DNA of 64,000 nucleotides from Hoeflea_A sp965204935 (lineage in GTDB: Bacteria; Pseudomonadota; Alphaproteobacteria; Rhizobiales; Rhizobiaceae): the NCBI RefSeq assembly GCF_965204935.1, contig NZ_CBDBFO010000002.1, one strand, 5' to 3'. Both the position numbers and the translations under genes were made by a program. The notes under the pieces are model-generated. The model was not told the DNA's origin, made no database searches, and was given only the letters and a program-made list of their open reading frames with translations. Shown here piece after piece: positions 52,496 to 62,237 of this stretch. Numbering within the stretch: the stretch's first letter is position 1; the number at the start of each line of letters is the position of its first letter.

Positions 52496-52723
52496 CCGCC
52501 ATCGCTGCGCCACCACCGATCCACTCTTGCGGTCCGAGCTATGACAACCATAATGTCAGTTCGGTGCGGCCGATCGTAAACATGACTGGCAACACCGGCG
52601 GCGTCGCCAGCTATTGATCGTCGCTGCATCGCAAGGTTTTTTGGCCTGCGGGTTGGCATGCGTGCTCCAAGCGCCTCGGGCACGATGCGAAATCCCGGCT
52701 GGCTTTATAAAAAGGACTGGATA

Positions 52724-54289
52724 ATGAAGAGACTGATATTGGGATCTCTCCTTTTGGCCCTCGCGGGAACGACGGCGCAGGCCGAGACGTTTCGCTGGGC
52801 CTCGACAACCGACCCCCAGACGATGGACCCGCACGCCGTAAGTTCTGCGCCGGTGCTCGGTTTCCTCAACAATGTCTATGAAGGCCTTGTGCGGCGCGAC
52901 AAGGACATGCGCATCGAGCCCTCGCTCGCCGTGAGCTGGGAACCCATCGGCAATGGCGAGGGATGGCGCTTCAAGCTTCGCGAAGGCGTAAAGTTCCATG
53001 ACGGTTCTGATTTCACCGCCGAGGATGTAAAGTTTTCCTACGAGCGCGCCTCGAGCGAGGAATCAGACGTATCCTCCTGGTTCGCACCCGTCTCGGAAGT
53101 GATCGTGGTCGACGACTACACCGTCGATATCATGACCAAGCAGCCCAATCCGATCTTTCCCGACTCGATTGCCAACTGGATGATGATGGATTCCGGCTGG
53201 GCGGCGAGCAACGCGACGGAACGCCCTGACAAGGAAAACGGCAACTACGCCACGCTCAACGCCAACGGGACCGGCGCTTTCATGCTGTCCGAGCGCCAGC
53301 CAGGCCTGAAGACCGTGCTCGTGCCGTTCGATGGCTGGTGGGGCGAGGCCGAACACAATGTGACGCGGGCCGAGTTCACGCCGATCCAGAATCCGGCGAC
53401 GGCCGTCGCAGCACTTCTCTCCGGCGATGTCGACATGATCAACCCGGTTCCGATACAGGATGCCGAACGGCTCAAGGCGCGTGACGACCTGAAGGTTCTG
53501 CAGGGCATCGAGGCACGCGTCATCATGCTGGGGTTCGGACATGAGGCCGATGCGCTGAAATACACCGGCGACGCCGGCAAGCCCAATCCGTTCAAGGATC
53601 CGAGGGTCCGCGAAGCCGTCGCGAAGGCCGTCAATGTTGATGCCATCCTGGCGACCATCATGCGCGGCAACGCGGAACCTGCCAGCCAGTTGGTAAGTCC
53701 GGCGATGCGCGGCTATTCGACGAGCAATATCGACCGCCCCGCCTACGATGTCGAGGGTGCCAAGGCACTGCTTGCCGAGGCCGGTTATGGCGACGGCTTT
53801 TCCTTCGGACTTAAATGCCCGAACGACCGATATCTGAATGACGAGGCCGTCTGCCAGGCTGTTGTCGGCATGCTTGCGCAAATCGGCATAACCGCCGAGC
53901 TCGAAGCCATGCCGGTGCGCAATTACTGGCCGGAACTGCGGGCCGACAATTACGACATGTATCTGCTCGGCTGGTCACCCGGCACGTTTGACGCCGAGCA
54001 CCCGATCCGCTTCCTGGTTACCACCCCGAATGCGGAGAAAAAGCTGGGGTCATGGAATTTCGGTGGCTACTCGAATGGCCGGGTCGACGAACTGTTGCCG
54101 ATGATCCAGTCCGAGATCGATGACGCGAAACGCCAGGCGATGCTCGACGAGGTCGCAAAGATCCTGCAGGACGAGACCGTCTATGTCCCGCTCTACGTGC
54201 AGCCTCTCGTATGGGGCGCGCAGGGCAATGTCGACCTCACGCAACGTCCGGACAATTTCTTCATCCTGCGCTGGGTGAATGTGAACTGA
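52724..54289 (+). CDS. Peptide/opine-type ABC transporter substrate-binding protein
   Basis: A 521-residue periplasmic binding protein of the DppA/OppA family (SBP_bac_5), with signal peptide (cleavage after AQA) and the signature region SWEPIGNGEGWRFKLREGVKFHDGSDFTAEDV split over residues about 70-105. The ATG at 52724 follows AAAGGA; longer frames upstream lack a site. The 228-bp gap before it (52496-52723) holds no other gene or obvious hairpin. It works with the two permeases downstream. Confidence 0.9.
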   Translation: MKRLILGSLLLALAGTTAQAETFRWASTTDPQTMDPHAVSSAPVLGFLNNVYEGLVRRDKDMRIEPSLAVSWEPIGNGEGWRFKLREGVKFHDGSDFTAEDVKFSYERASSEESDVSSWFAPVSEVIVVDDYTVDIMTKQPNPIFPDSIANWMMMDSGWAASNATERPDKENGNYATLNANGTGAFMLSERQPGLKTVLVPFDGWWGEAEHNVTRAEFTPIQNPATAVAALLSGDVDMINPVPIQDAERLKARDDLKVLQGIEARVIMLGFGHEADALKYTGDAGKPNPFKDPRVREAVAKAVNVDAILATIMRGNAEPASQLVSPAMRGYSTSNIDRPAYDVEGAKALLAEAGYGDGFSFGLKCPNDRYLNDEAVCQAVVGMLAQIGITAELEAMPVRNYWPELRADNYDMYLLGWSPGTFDAEHPIRFLVTTPNAEKKLGSWNFGGYSNGRVDELLPMIQSEIDDAKRQAMLDEVAKILQDETVYVPLYVQPLVWGAQGNVDLTQRPDNFFILRWVNVN

Positions 54290-54298
54290 CCGGGCGTC

Positions 54299-55285
54299 AT
54301 GCTCGCCTACACCATCAAGCGTCTTTTCCAGGCCGTCGTCGTACTGCTCGTCGTCGGCCTGGTTGCCTTTTCGATGTTTCGCTTCATCGGCGATCCCATC
54401 GACAACATGCTCGGCCAGGAAGCGACGCAGGAAGACATCGATCGCCTGCGGACACAGCTCGGCCTCGACCAGCCATTTGCGGTCCAATACGTCAAATTCC
54501 TCGGCAACGCATTGCGCGCGGATTTCGGCGTCAGTTACCGGCAGGGCCGTCCGGTGGCCGAGATCATTGCGGAACGCGCACCCGCGACGCTGGAACTGGC
54601 CGCTGTTTCAGGAATATTTGCCATTTCACTTGGCATAGCCATGGGCGTCTTTACCGCAATTCGGCGCAAGGGCATTGCGGCCAACATCATCATGGCGCTG
54701 TCGCTGATCGGGGTTTCGCTGCCGACATTTCTGATCGGTATCCTGCTCATCTACATTTTTTCCGTTGAGCTTGGTTGGCTGCCCAGTTTCGGCCGCGGCG
54801 AGACAGTCAAAGTCGGCGACTGGACAACCGGTTTTCTTACCGAATCCGGCCTCAAGGCGCTGATCCTTCCGGCGATTACCCTCGGTCTCTACCAGATGAC
54901 GTTGATCATGCGCCTCGTGCGCTCGGAAATGCTTGAAGTGCTGCGCCAGGACTACATCCGGTTCGCACGCGCCCGCGGCCTTTCCGACAAGGTGGTCAAT
55001 TTTCGCCACGCGCTGAAGAACACGCTTGTTCCGGTGATCACCGTGACCGGCCTTCAGCTCGGCTCGATCATCGCGTTTGCCATCATCACCGAGACGGTGT
55101 TCCAGTGGCCCGGCATCGGTCTTTTGTTCGTCAACGCCATACAGTTCGTCGATATTCCCGTGATGGCGGCATACCTGTTGCTGATTTCCGTCATGTTTGT
55201 TGCGATCAATTTCATCGTCGATCTGCTTTACTTCGCGGTCGATCCGCGCCTGCGGGATGATGCGGTCAAGGCGGGTGGATCATGA
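54299..55285 (+). CDS. Peptide-type ABC transporter permease (DppB-like)
   Basis: A 328-residue inner-membrane protein with about six helices, the N-terminal IKRLFQAVVVLLVVGLVAF and the EAA-loop YIRFARARGLSDKVV. It overlaps the second permease by 4 bases. It starts 9 bases after the binding-protein stop. Confidence 0.9.
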   Translation: MLAYTIKRLFQAVVVLLVVGLVAFSMFRFIGDPIDNMLGQEATQEDIDRLRTQLGLDQPFAVQYVKFLGNALRADFGVSYRQGRPVAEIIAERAPATLELAAVSGIFAISLGIAMGVFTAIRRKGIAANIIMALSLIGVSLPTFLIGILLIYIFSVELGWLPSFGRGETVKVGDWTTGFLTESGLKALILPAITLGLYQMTLIMRLVRSEMLEVLRQDYIRFARARGLSDKVVNFRHALKNTLVPVITVTGLQLGSIIAFAIITETVFQWPGIGLLFVNAIQFVDIPVMAAYLLLISVMFVAINFIVDLLYFAVDPRLRDDAVKAGGS

Positions 55286-56196
55286 GCGCGCTCGCCACCG
55301 CCTGGCAGTCGGATTTCATGTGGTCGTTTCGCCGCTCGCCGCTTGCGGTGATCTCCTTCCTCGTGGTGGCACTATTGATCTTCGGTGCGGTTTTTGCCCC
55401 GCTGATCGCGCCGCATGATCCCTACGATCCGTCGACGCTCAACCTCTTGAACGGGTTCACGCCGCCGATGCAGCAAAATGCAATGACGGGTGAATCCTTC
55501 TGGCTCGGCACGGACGGACAGGGGCGCGACATGTTCTCGACGATCCTCTACGGAATGCGTGTGTCGCTCTTCGTCGGTTTTATGGCCGTGCTTTTTGCCA
55601 TGGTCCTGGGGGTCGGTCTGGGCCTGCTCGCCGGTTATGTCGGCGGCTGGGTCGAATCCGTCATCATGCGGATCGCCGATGTGCAGCTGACCTTCCCGGC
55701 CATTCTTGTCGCCATGCTGATTTTCGGGGTCGCGAAGGGTTTCACCCCCGTGCATTTGCGCGACCAGATGGCGATCTGGGTGCTGATACTGGCAATCGGC
55801 CTGTCCGACTGGGTGCAGTTTGCCCGGGTCGTCCGCGGCGCCACACTGGTAGAAAAGAACAAGGAATATGTTCACGCGGCGCAGCTGATCGGGCGGCGCA
55901 AAGCCGCAATCATGATGCGCCATATACTGCCCAACGTCCTGGGACCGGTGCTGGTCATTGCCACCATCAGCCTTGCTCTCGCGATCATCGCCGAAGCGAC
56001 ACTCTCCTTCCTCGGCGTCGGCGCCCCGCCAACCCAGCCTTCGCTGGGAACGCTGATACGGATCGGACAGGGATTTCTGTTCTCGGGCGAGTGGTGGATC
56101 CTGCTGTTCCCCGGGCTGACTTTGCTGGCGCTCGCGCTGTCCGTCAATCTGCTTGGCGACTGGTTGCGCGATGCGCTCAACCCGCGGCTGCGCTAG
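55282..56196 (+). CDS. Peptide-type ABC transporter permease (DppC-like)
   Basis: A 304-residue permease with PFWLGTDGQGRD-like segment (SFWLGTDGQGRDMFS), the EAA-loop EYVHAAQLIGRRKAA and AEATLSFLGVGAPP. It forms the channel with the DppB-like protein. The next gene encodes UDP-glucose dehydrogenase, so no DppD/DppF-type ATPase genes follow, and none lie upstream in this operon. Confidence 0.9.
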   Translation: MSALATAWQSDFMWSFRRSPLAVISFLVVALLIFGAVFAPLIAPHDPYDPSTLNLLNGFTPPMQQNAMTGESFWLGTDGQGRDMFSTILYGMRVSLFVGFMAVLFAMVLGVGLGLLAGYVGGWVESVIMRIADVQLTFPAILVAMLIFGVAKGFTPVHLRDQMAIWVLILAIGLSDWVQFARVVRGATLVEKNKEYVHAAQLIGRRKAAIMMRHILPNVLGPVLVIATISLALAIIAEATLSFLGVGAPPTQPSLGTLIRIGQGFLFSGEWWILLFPGLTLLALALSVNLLGDWLRDALNPRLR

Positions 56197-56288
56197 CATC
56201 AAAGGCCGGGGACAAACCGGTTGGAATGTTTGAAGTGGCCCCGCCCCGATGATAAAATCGGTCAAAGTCGCCAACCGAAAGAATCAGC

Positions 56289-57641
56289 ATGCACATTGCG
56301 ATGATTGGTGCAGGTTACGTCGGCCTTGTGTCGGCAACCTGCTTTGCCGATTTCGGCCATGACGTTGTCTGCATTGACAAGGATCCGGACCGGCTCAACG
56401 CCCTGCGGCAGGGCAAAATACCGATATTTGAACCAGGTCTTGAAGATCTGGCAAAATCAAATGCCGAAGCAGGCAGGCTTCGGTTCGGCGACGATGTGGG
56501 AAAGGCGGCGCGCGGCGCGGACATCGTGTTCCTTGCCGTGGGAACGCCTTCCCGCCACGGCGACGGCTATGCCGACCTGACCTTCGTCTACGAGGCAGCC
56601 CGTGACATTGCCCCGCATCTTGCCGGCTTCACCGTGGTTGTGACGAAGTCAACGGTTCCCGTCGGCACTGGCGATGAAGTCGAACGGATTATCAGGGACG
56701 CCAATCCTGCAGCGGAGTTTACGGTCGTCTCCAATCCGGAGTTCCTTCGCGAGGGCTCAGCTATTGAAGATTTCAAACGACCGGATCGGATCATCGTCGG
56801 AACCGACGACACCCGTGCCCAGGCAATCATGGAGGACGTCTACCGGCCACTCGGCGCAAACAACACGCCGGTTCTATTTGTCGACCGCCGCACCGCGGAA
56901 CTGACGAAATATGCAAGCAACGCCTTTCTGGCCATGAAGATCACCTTCATCAACGAGATGGCAGATCTGTGCGAGCGTGTCGGTGCCGATGTGCTCGGTG
57001 TGGCGCGCGGGATGGGAATGGACGCCCGCATCGGCAATCGCTTCCTGGATGCCGGGCCCGGCTATGGTGGCTCATGCTTCCCGAAAGATTCCACGGCCCT
57101 GACCAACATGGCGCAGGACAGCGACAGCCCGTTGCGTCTCGTCGAAACCACTGTGGCGATAAACGACCAGCGCCGCAGGGCCATGGCGCGCAAGGTCATC
57201 CGCGCCTGCGGCGGCCGTGTCCGCGGCCGCCGGATTGGCATCCTTGGCCTGACATTCAAACCGGGCACCGACGATATGCGGGAGGCGCCGTCAATTCCCA
57301 TCATCCGCACACTACTGGATGCGGGCGCCGTTATTCGCGCCTACGATCCGGCCGCCAACGCGGCTGCGCACCACACGTTGCGCGAGATCGAAATCTGCGA
57401 TGACCCCTACGATGTCGCGCAAGACGCGATCGGATTGGCAGTCATCACCGAATGGGAAGAGTTTAAATCCCTGGACCTCGAACGCCTTGGCCGGCAAATG
57501 GATCCGATGTCAAATGTCCTCGTCGACCTGCGGAACATGTTCGATCCGGCAGAGGTTTCAAAGGCGGGTCTGACCTATGAGGCGGTCGGGCGAGGCAATC
57601 TCAACCGGGCCTCAGAAGCAATCAAATTCGCAGCTGAATAA
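56289..57641 (+). CDS. UDP-glucose 6-dehydrogenase
   Basis: A 450-residue enzyme that oxidises UDP-glucose to UDP-glucuronate for exopolysaccharide. It has the NAD motif MIGAGYVGLVSATCFA, STVPVGTGDEV, the substrate-binding region NPEFLREGSAIEDF, the Lys in KYASNAFLAMKI, and the nucleophile Cys in GPGYGGSCFPKD. The length is normal. The 92-bp gap before it suggests its own promoter. No other polysaccharide genes are near. Confidence 0.94.
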   Translation: MHIAMIGAGYVGLVSATCFADFGHDVVCIDKDPDRLNALRQGKIPIFEPGLEDLAKSNAEAGRLRFGDDVGKAARGADIVFLAVGTPSRHGDGYADLTFVYEAARDIAPHLAGFTVVVTKSTVPVGTGDEVERIIRDANPAAEFTVVSNPEFLREGSAIEDFKRPDRIIVGTDDTRAQAIMEDVYRPLGANNTPVLFVDRRTAELTKYASNAFLAMKITFINEMADLCERVGADVLGVARGMGMDARIGNRFLDAGPGYGGSCFPKDSTALTNMAQDSDSPLRLVETTVAINDQRRRAMARKVIRACGGRVRGRRIGILGLTFKPGTDDMREAPSIPIIRTLLDAGAVIRAYDPAANAAAHHTLREIEICDDPYDVAQDAIGLAVITEWEEFKSLDLERLGRQMDPMSNVLVDLRNMFDPAEVSKAGLTYEAVGRGNLNRASEAIKFAAE

Positions 57642-57654
57642 GGCCGCTTTGGCT

Positions 57655-58323
57655 TCAGCTATGGAAAGTCGCGATCTCGTCGATCGCCGCCCTGTCGGTG
57701 CGCAGCCGGTTGATCGGGGCATGCTCGTCCATATAGCCGAGGCCCATCCCGCAAAACAGCATCCAGCTATCGGGTGGATTGAGATGCGTCGCAACGGTGC
57801 CGTGCCACTGCGCCCACGCTTCCTGTGAACAGGTGTGCAGGCCATGTTCGCGGGCAAGCAGCATGATGCTTTGCAGAAAGATCCCGACATCGGCCCACTG
57901 CGGCGGCACCATGGTCCGGTCGAGATAGACGAACATGCCAACCGGCGCGCCGAAAAACTGGAAGTTACGCTGGAACTGCGCAATACGCCCCTTCTTGTCC
58001 TCCCGTGTCACATCGATTGTGGCATACATGTCCTCACCGCATTTGAAGCGCCTGGCCTCGTAAGGATCTTTCAGGTTCTCCGGGTAGATTCGATACTCGG
58101 GCACCTGTCCGCGGGGTGTATCGACCATGGTTTCTCTGATATCGGCCAGCAACGCGTTCAGCGCATTTCCGGTCAGGACGAAAAGGTGCCATGGCTGAAG
58201 ATTTCCGCCCGATGGCGCAAAACGCGCCTTGTCGATGATGGCGCGCACGGTATTGTCCGGCACCGGGTCGGGCCGGAAAGCGCGGCAGGTAATGCGGGTG
58301 GTTAAGGCGTCCGAGACATTCAT
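57655..58323 (-). CDS. Nitroreductase-family flavoprotein
   Basis: A 222-residue NfsB/nitroreductase-type protein with the FMN phosphate region TRITCRAF, the segment PSGGNLQPWHLFVL, and GIFLQSIMLLAREHGLHTC. It probably reduces nitro, quinone or enone compounds with NAD(P)H. It is convergent with the UDP-glucose dehydrogenase gene (13-base gap). On its upstream side a 300-bp gap (58324-58623) separates it from the divergent pseudo-ABC gene. Confidence 0.88.
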   Translation of the reverse strand: MNVSDALTTRITCRAFRPDPVPDNTVRAIIDKARFAPSGGNLQPWHLFVLTGNALNALLADIRETMVDTPRGQVPEYRIYPENLKDPYEARRFKCGEDMYATIDVTREDKKGRIAQFQRNFQFFGAPVGMFVYLDRTMVPPQWADVGIFLQSIMLLAREHGLHTCSQEAWAQWHGTVATHLNPPDSWMLFCGMGLGYMDEHAPINRLRTDRAAIDEIATFHS

Positions 58324-58623
58324 GCAGAGTTTACCCGATCAAAAGGTTGCCTGTCCTGTTGAAGGAAAATGTCGCCGAGCAATATAAGCCTTGAATATGC
58401 GTGTCGATCGGAATTTTCCGCTGTTTCGACAGATTTGGCGGCGAAATCCGACGTTCAGCCATCGCCGACTTGCCGAAACCGGTTGAAATCCGGCGCATGG
58501 GGCCCGCATGTTGCTGACTTGACTTGACACAATCCGACCGTCCATGAAGTGTTTTGGATAAATTCGTCGGGCAATACAACGCTTTGATTGCTGAAACGGA
58601 TCCGCTACGCAACCGAGGAAACC

Positions 58624-61338
58624 TTGCAGCGCAACCTCCTACGATACATCTGGACGCATTCGAGAAACCAGCAGATCTGGATTTTCATGATCGTGGTGGT
58701 TTCCATGCCGGTCTATTTTCAGATGCTGCAGCTGCCGAAGCTGATCGTCAACGGACCGATCCAGGGTGACGGCTTCGATTCCCCGGGCGCAACGCAAAGC
58801 TTCCTGTCGATCAATCTGCCGTTTTCCGAATCCATTTTCGGCCAGACAATCAACATTTTTTCGGGGATGCAGTTCGACCGCCAGCAAATGCTGATCGCCC
58901 TTTGCTTCAGCTTTCTGGTCGCGGTTGCGCTGAACGGCTGGTTCAAGCTCTATATCAATACCTACAAGGGCAAGCTCGGGGAAAAACTCCTGCGCCGCTT
59001 GCGTTACGAGCTTTTCGACCGGGTTTTGCGCTATCCGATTGCCAAGGCGCGCCGGGTCAAACCTGCAGAAATCACTAGTGTCATCAAGGATGAAATCGAA
59101 CCGCTCGGCCAGTTTTTCGGCGATGCGTTTTCGTCGCCTGTGTTTTTGGGTGCACAGGCAATCACCGGACTGACGTTCCTTTTCCTTCAGAACACGATGT
59201 TCGGCCTCATTACCCTGGCCATCGTGCTCTTCCAGGCCTGGATCATTCCGCTTCTGCGCCGGCGCCTCCTGGAACTCGGCCGACAGCGCCAGCAGACCGC
59301 CCGCAAGCTCTCCGGGCGGATCGGCGAATATGTCCAGGGCATGGACGATGTTCACCTGCATGCGATGTCGAACCGCGCCCGCGAAAACATCTGGCAGATG
59401 CTCCGACGCATAGTGGTGATCCGTTTCGAGCTTTATCAGCGGAAATTCCAGGTAAAGTTCCTCAACAACTTCCTCATTCAGGTCCTTGCTTTCATTTTCT
59501 ATCTCCTTGGCGGCTACCTGGTGATCACCGGCCGCATGGACCTCGGTGCCCTGGTCGCCTCGATCGCCGCCTACAAGGATCTCCCGGCGCCGATCAAGGG
59601 CATCATCGACTGGGATCAGCAACGCCTCCTCAACCAGATCCGCTACGAGCAGGCGGTAGAGGATTTCGCCAATACGCAGATCATGTCGGGTGCACGGCAG
59701 GAGCCGAGCGACACACCGGCGGATCCGATCAAGGACGGCTTCTCATTCGAGCATGTGACGGTCCTGGATGCTGCCGAGCAGCCGGTCATCCAGGATATCT
59801 CCGGATCGATTTCCCGCCGTGAATCGGTCGCCATCGTCGGCAATGCCGATTCCGGCGCCGAACACGTCGCCGAGATGCTGGCCCGCCTGCTGGTCATCGG
59901 TTCCGGACGCGTCATGCTGGACGGCCAGGATCTCGAAAGGGTTCCGGAAAGGCTGAGCGGGCAGCGTGTCGGATACGCCGACAGCAACATCTTTTTCGCA
60001 GGCGGAAGCATCAGGACGACGCTCGCCGAGACCCTGCCCTATACCGATGGAGCGCCGCCGATCCTCGACGAGGAAAGCGCGATCGCCGATTTCCGTGTCT
60101 ACGAAAACGAGCCGATCCCGGCAAAGGCAGGCGTGCTCAAGGATGAGAGTTTCGGCCGGGAGATCAACCGGGAATGGCCGCAGGGCGAAACGTCGGAGCG
60201 TCTTTTGTCGATCATGCATCGGGTCGACCTTTATGACGACGTGCTCGAGTACGGCCTCTTGCGCCGGCTGGGCGATGACGCGGACGAGGACATCAAGACC
60301 GGCATCATGGAGGCAAGGCGCAGTTTTGCGGCCAACCAGTCGGGCGCGAAAATGAAGGGCGCGGTGGAGTTCTTTGATCCGGAGAAATACAGCCAGGAAC
60401 TCACGATCGGCGAAAACCTGATATTCGGAACACCCGTCGATGATGCTTTCAGCCCGGAAAACCTGCCTTCGAACAAGCCGGTGCGCACATTGCTTGACGA
60501 CGCCGGCCTGCTGTCCGCGCTGTTTGATATCGGGGTTGAAATCGCGCGGAACAACATCGAACTCTTCGGCGATCTTGCTGAAGACAGCACGCTTCTTCAG
60601 CGCTCCGGCGGCCCTTCGCCCGAGCGCCTGCAGGAAATGCGCATCGCCCTTGAGAAGCTCGACGGCAAGACAAGCAAGAGCGCCGATGAATCGGACCGGG
60701 AGACCATGCTCCGGCTGGCCTTCGAGTATTGCGAGGCGCAGACCCGTTTCGGCCTGATCGATGAGGCCATGCAGGGCAAGTTGCTGACGGCGCGCGACAG
60801 CCTTCGTGCGATGCTCGAAAAGGAACACAGCGGCGCGATCGCTTTCCTCGATCCGGATAGCTTCAATCCCGCTTTGAGTGTTCTCGACAACATTTTGTTC
60901 GGGCGCATCGATGCCCGGCGCATCGGCGCCCGCGAACGGGTGCTGAATTCAATCAAGTCGCTGCTGGAATCAAGCGGCGTTTCGGACACCGTTTTTCATA
61001 TCGGCCTCTCCTATGACGTCGGCAACGGCGGACGCAACCTGTCGACGAACCAGGCGCAAAAGCTGAAGCTTGTGCGGGCATTGTTGAAGAAACCCGATAT
61101 TGTTATTCTGAACCGCGCACTTTCGGCCCTGGAAGCCGGAGAACGGATGAAGATCATCCGCGGGATTGTTCAATTGGGGCTTGATCACGGAGAACGCCAG
61201 ATGGGCGTTATCTGCGTCCCGCTCGACAACGGCGGATGGGATGATTTCGATCGAATCATCTTTATGGAACATGGACGCATCGTGTCGGAAGGAGCGCCGG
61301 ACAAGGTTTCGGAGCGGCTTGACGCAATGGCCAAATGA
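58624..61338 (+). CDS. ABC exporter-like protein with degenerate nucleotide-binding domain
   Basis: A 904-residue protein. Residues 1 to about 330 form an ABC-exporter-type membrane domain of five or six helices. The following ATPase-like domain lacks every catalytic motif. Walker A reads GNADSGAE (G406-E413, no Lys). The signature reads LSTNQ (806-810). In Walker B, N830 and R831 replace the Asp and catalytic Glu. The H-switch region (about 860-868) has no His. About 280 extra residues between the first Q-loop-like segment and the signature hold two more Q-loop-like units, LTIGENLIFG (593-602) and LSVLDNILFG (751-760). The TTG at 58624 has GAGGAA 3 bases before it; an in-frame TTG at 58588 lacks a site. 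It should not hydrolyse ATP normally and may be a scaffold or gated membrane protein, perhaps with the cNMP-binding protein downstream. Confidence 0.82.
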   Translation: MQRNLLRYIWTHSRNQQIWIFMIVVVSMPVYFQMLQLPKLIVNGPIQGDGFDSPGATQSFLSINLPFSESIFGQTINIFSGMQFDRQQMLIALCFSFLVAVALNGWFKLYINTYKGKLGEKLLRRLRYELFDRVLRYPIAKARRVKPAEITSVIKDEIEPLGQFFGDAFSSPVFLGAQAITGLTFLFLQNTMFGLITLAIVLFQAWIIPLLRRRLLELGRQRQQTARKLSGRIGEYVQGMDDVHLHAMSNRARENIWQMLRRIVVIRFELYQRKFQVKFLNNFLIQVLAFIFYLLGGYLVITGRMDLGALVASIAAYKDLPAPIKGIIDWDQQRLLNQIRYEQAVEDFANTQIMSGARQEPSDTPADPIKDGFSFEHVTVLDAAEQPVIQDISGSISRRESVAIVGNADSGAEHVAEMLARLLVIGSGRVMLDGQDLERVPERLSGQRVGYADSNIFFAGGSIRTTLAETLPYTDGAPPILDEESAIADFRVYENEPIPAKAGVLKDESFGREINREWPQGETSERLLSIMHRVDLYDDVLEYGLLRRLGDDADEDIKTGIMEARRSFAANQSGAKMKGAVEFFDPEKYSQELTIGENLIFGTPVDDAFSPENLPSNKPVRTLLDDAGLLSALFDIGVEIARNNIELFGDLAEDSTLLQRSGGPSPERLQEMRIALEKLDGKTSKSADESDRETMLRLAFEYCEAQTRFGLIDEAMQGKLLTARDSLRAMLEKEHSGAIAFLDPDSFNPALSVLDNILFGRIDARRIGARERVLNSIKSLLESSGVSDTVFHIGLSYDVGNGGRNLSTNQAQKLKLVRALLKKPDIVILNRALSALEAGERMKIIRGIVQLGLDHGERQMGVICVPLDNGGWDDFDRIIFMEHGRIVSEGAPDKVSERLDAMAK

Positions 61339-61382
61339 GGCAGGCCTTCGCTCGATGGCAGGGACCGAACGGGAGTTAGTAG

Positions 61383-61844
61383 ATGAGCACGCTGAATGAC
61401 GATGTCGCAATGCTGCGCAAGGTGCCGCTTTTTGAAAGCGTCGACCCCAGCAAGCTCAAGCTGATTGCCTATACATCGACACAGCTGGTGTTCGATGATG
61501 GCGAGGAAGTGTTCTCTCAGGGCTCCAACGGGACGTCCGCCTATCTGATCGCCAATGGCGAGGCTGACATTCTGTCCGACAGCGGCGACAATCAGGTCGT
61601 GGTGGCGACACTTGGAACGAATGCCCTGTTTGGTGAGATATCCGCATTTTGCGACGTACCGCGCACAGCATCCGTACGCGCACACGGCCAATTGACGTTG
61701 CTTGAACTCAAGCGTGAAAACCTGATGGAGCTGATCGGCGAGTTTCCGGATGTTGCCGTCGAGGTTATCCGCGAACTGGCGCGTCGCCTTGCGCACACCA
61801 CATCCGACCTCGCCCATGTACTGGACAAGCAGAAATCGGGCTGA
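61383..61844 (+). CDS. Cyclic-nucleotide-binding-domain protein
   Basis: A 153-residue single-domain protein: a cNMP-binding fold with LRKVPLFESVDPSKLKLIAY, then a region corresponding to the phosphate-binding cassette, FGEISAFCDVPRTASVRAHG, with the FGE and the Arg of RTASV in place. There is no DNA-binding domain. GGGAG lies before the ATG. It follows the pseudo-ABC gene by 44 bases in the same direction, so the two are probably cotranscribed and may act together. Confidence 0.85.
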   Translation: MSTLNDDVAMLRKVPLFESVDPSKLKLIAYTSTQLVFDDGEEVFSQGSNGTSAYLIANGEADILSDSGDNQVVVATLGTNALFGEISAFCDVPRTASVRAHGQLTLLELKRENLMELIGEFPDVAVEVIRELARRLAHTTSDLAHVLDKQKSG

Positions 61845-61853
61845 AACTTCGTA

Positions 61854-62237
61854 TCACGCAGGCCGAGACAGGATGATCACGGCTATGATCGCCGCATAGG
61901 TAAACTGGTGCACGAGCTGGTCGGCCCCGTGAATGGCCCAATAGTGGCGTGTGTTCACGTCCAGCTTGTGCTTGCAGTCATACCAGCCCTTGGCGTAGTC
62001 CGTCGCGTAGTGAACGACATATTCGAAGATCATCAAGAGGATGATGGTTAGGGCGCTCAATCCGCACACCAGCAGGATCGGCAGTGTCAGCAAGACATGA
62101 ATTCCCGCGTGAAGATATCCGCCCATCTTGTTGAAGTGGCACTTGCCGGCAATCATTGAAGGCCACTGAAGCGTGTAATCCGCCACGTAGTGTTTGACCT
62201 GCAATCCAACGAGCACCCAAACGACAAATAATTCCAT
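61854..62237 (-). CDS. DUF3307-family membrane protein
   Basis: A 127-residue protein with three or four membrane helices and conserved polar His/Asp residues: KHYVADYTLQW, GYLHAGIHVLL, EYVVHYATDYAKGWYD, HGADQLVHQFTY. The pattern of intramembrane His and Asp matches DUF3307, whose function is unknown. The ATG at 62237 follows AGGGTGG. It is convergent with the cNMP-binding gene, 9 bases away. Confidence 0.75.
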   Translation of the reverse strand: MELFVVWVLVGLQVKHYVADYTLQWPSMIAGKCHFNKMGGYLHAGIHVLLTLPILLVCGLSALTIILLMIFEYVVHYATDYAKGWYDCKHKLDVNTRHYWAIHGADQLVHQFTYAAIIAVIILSRPA

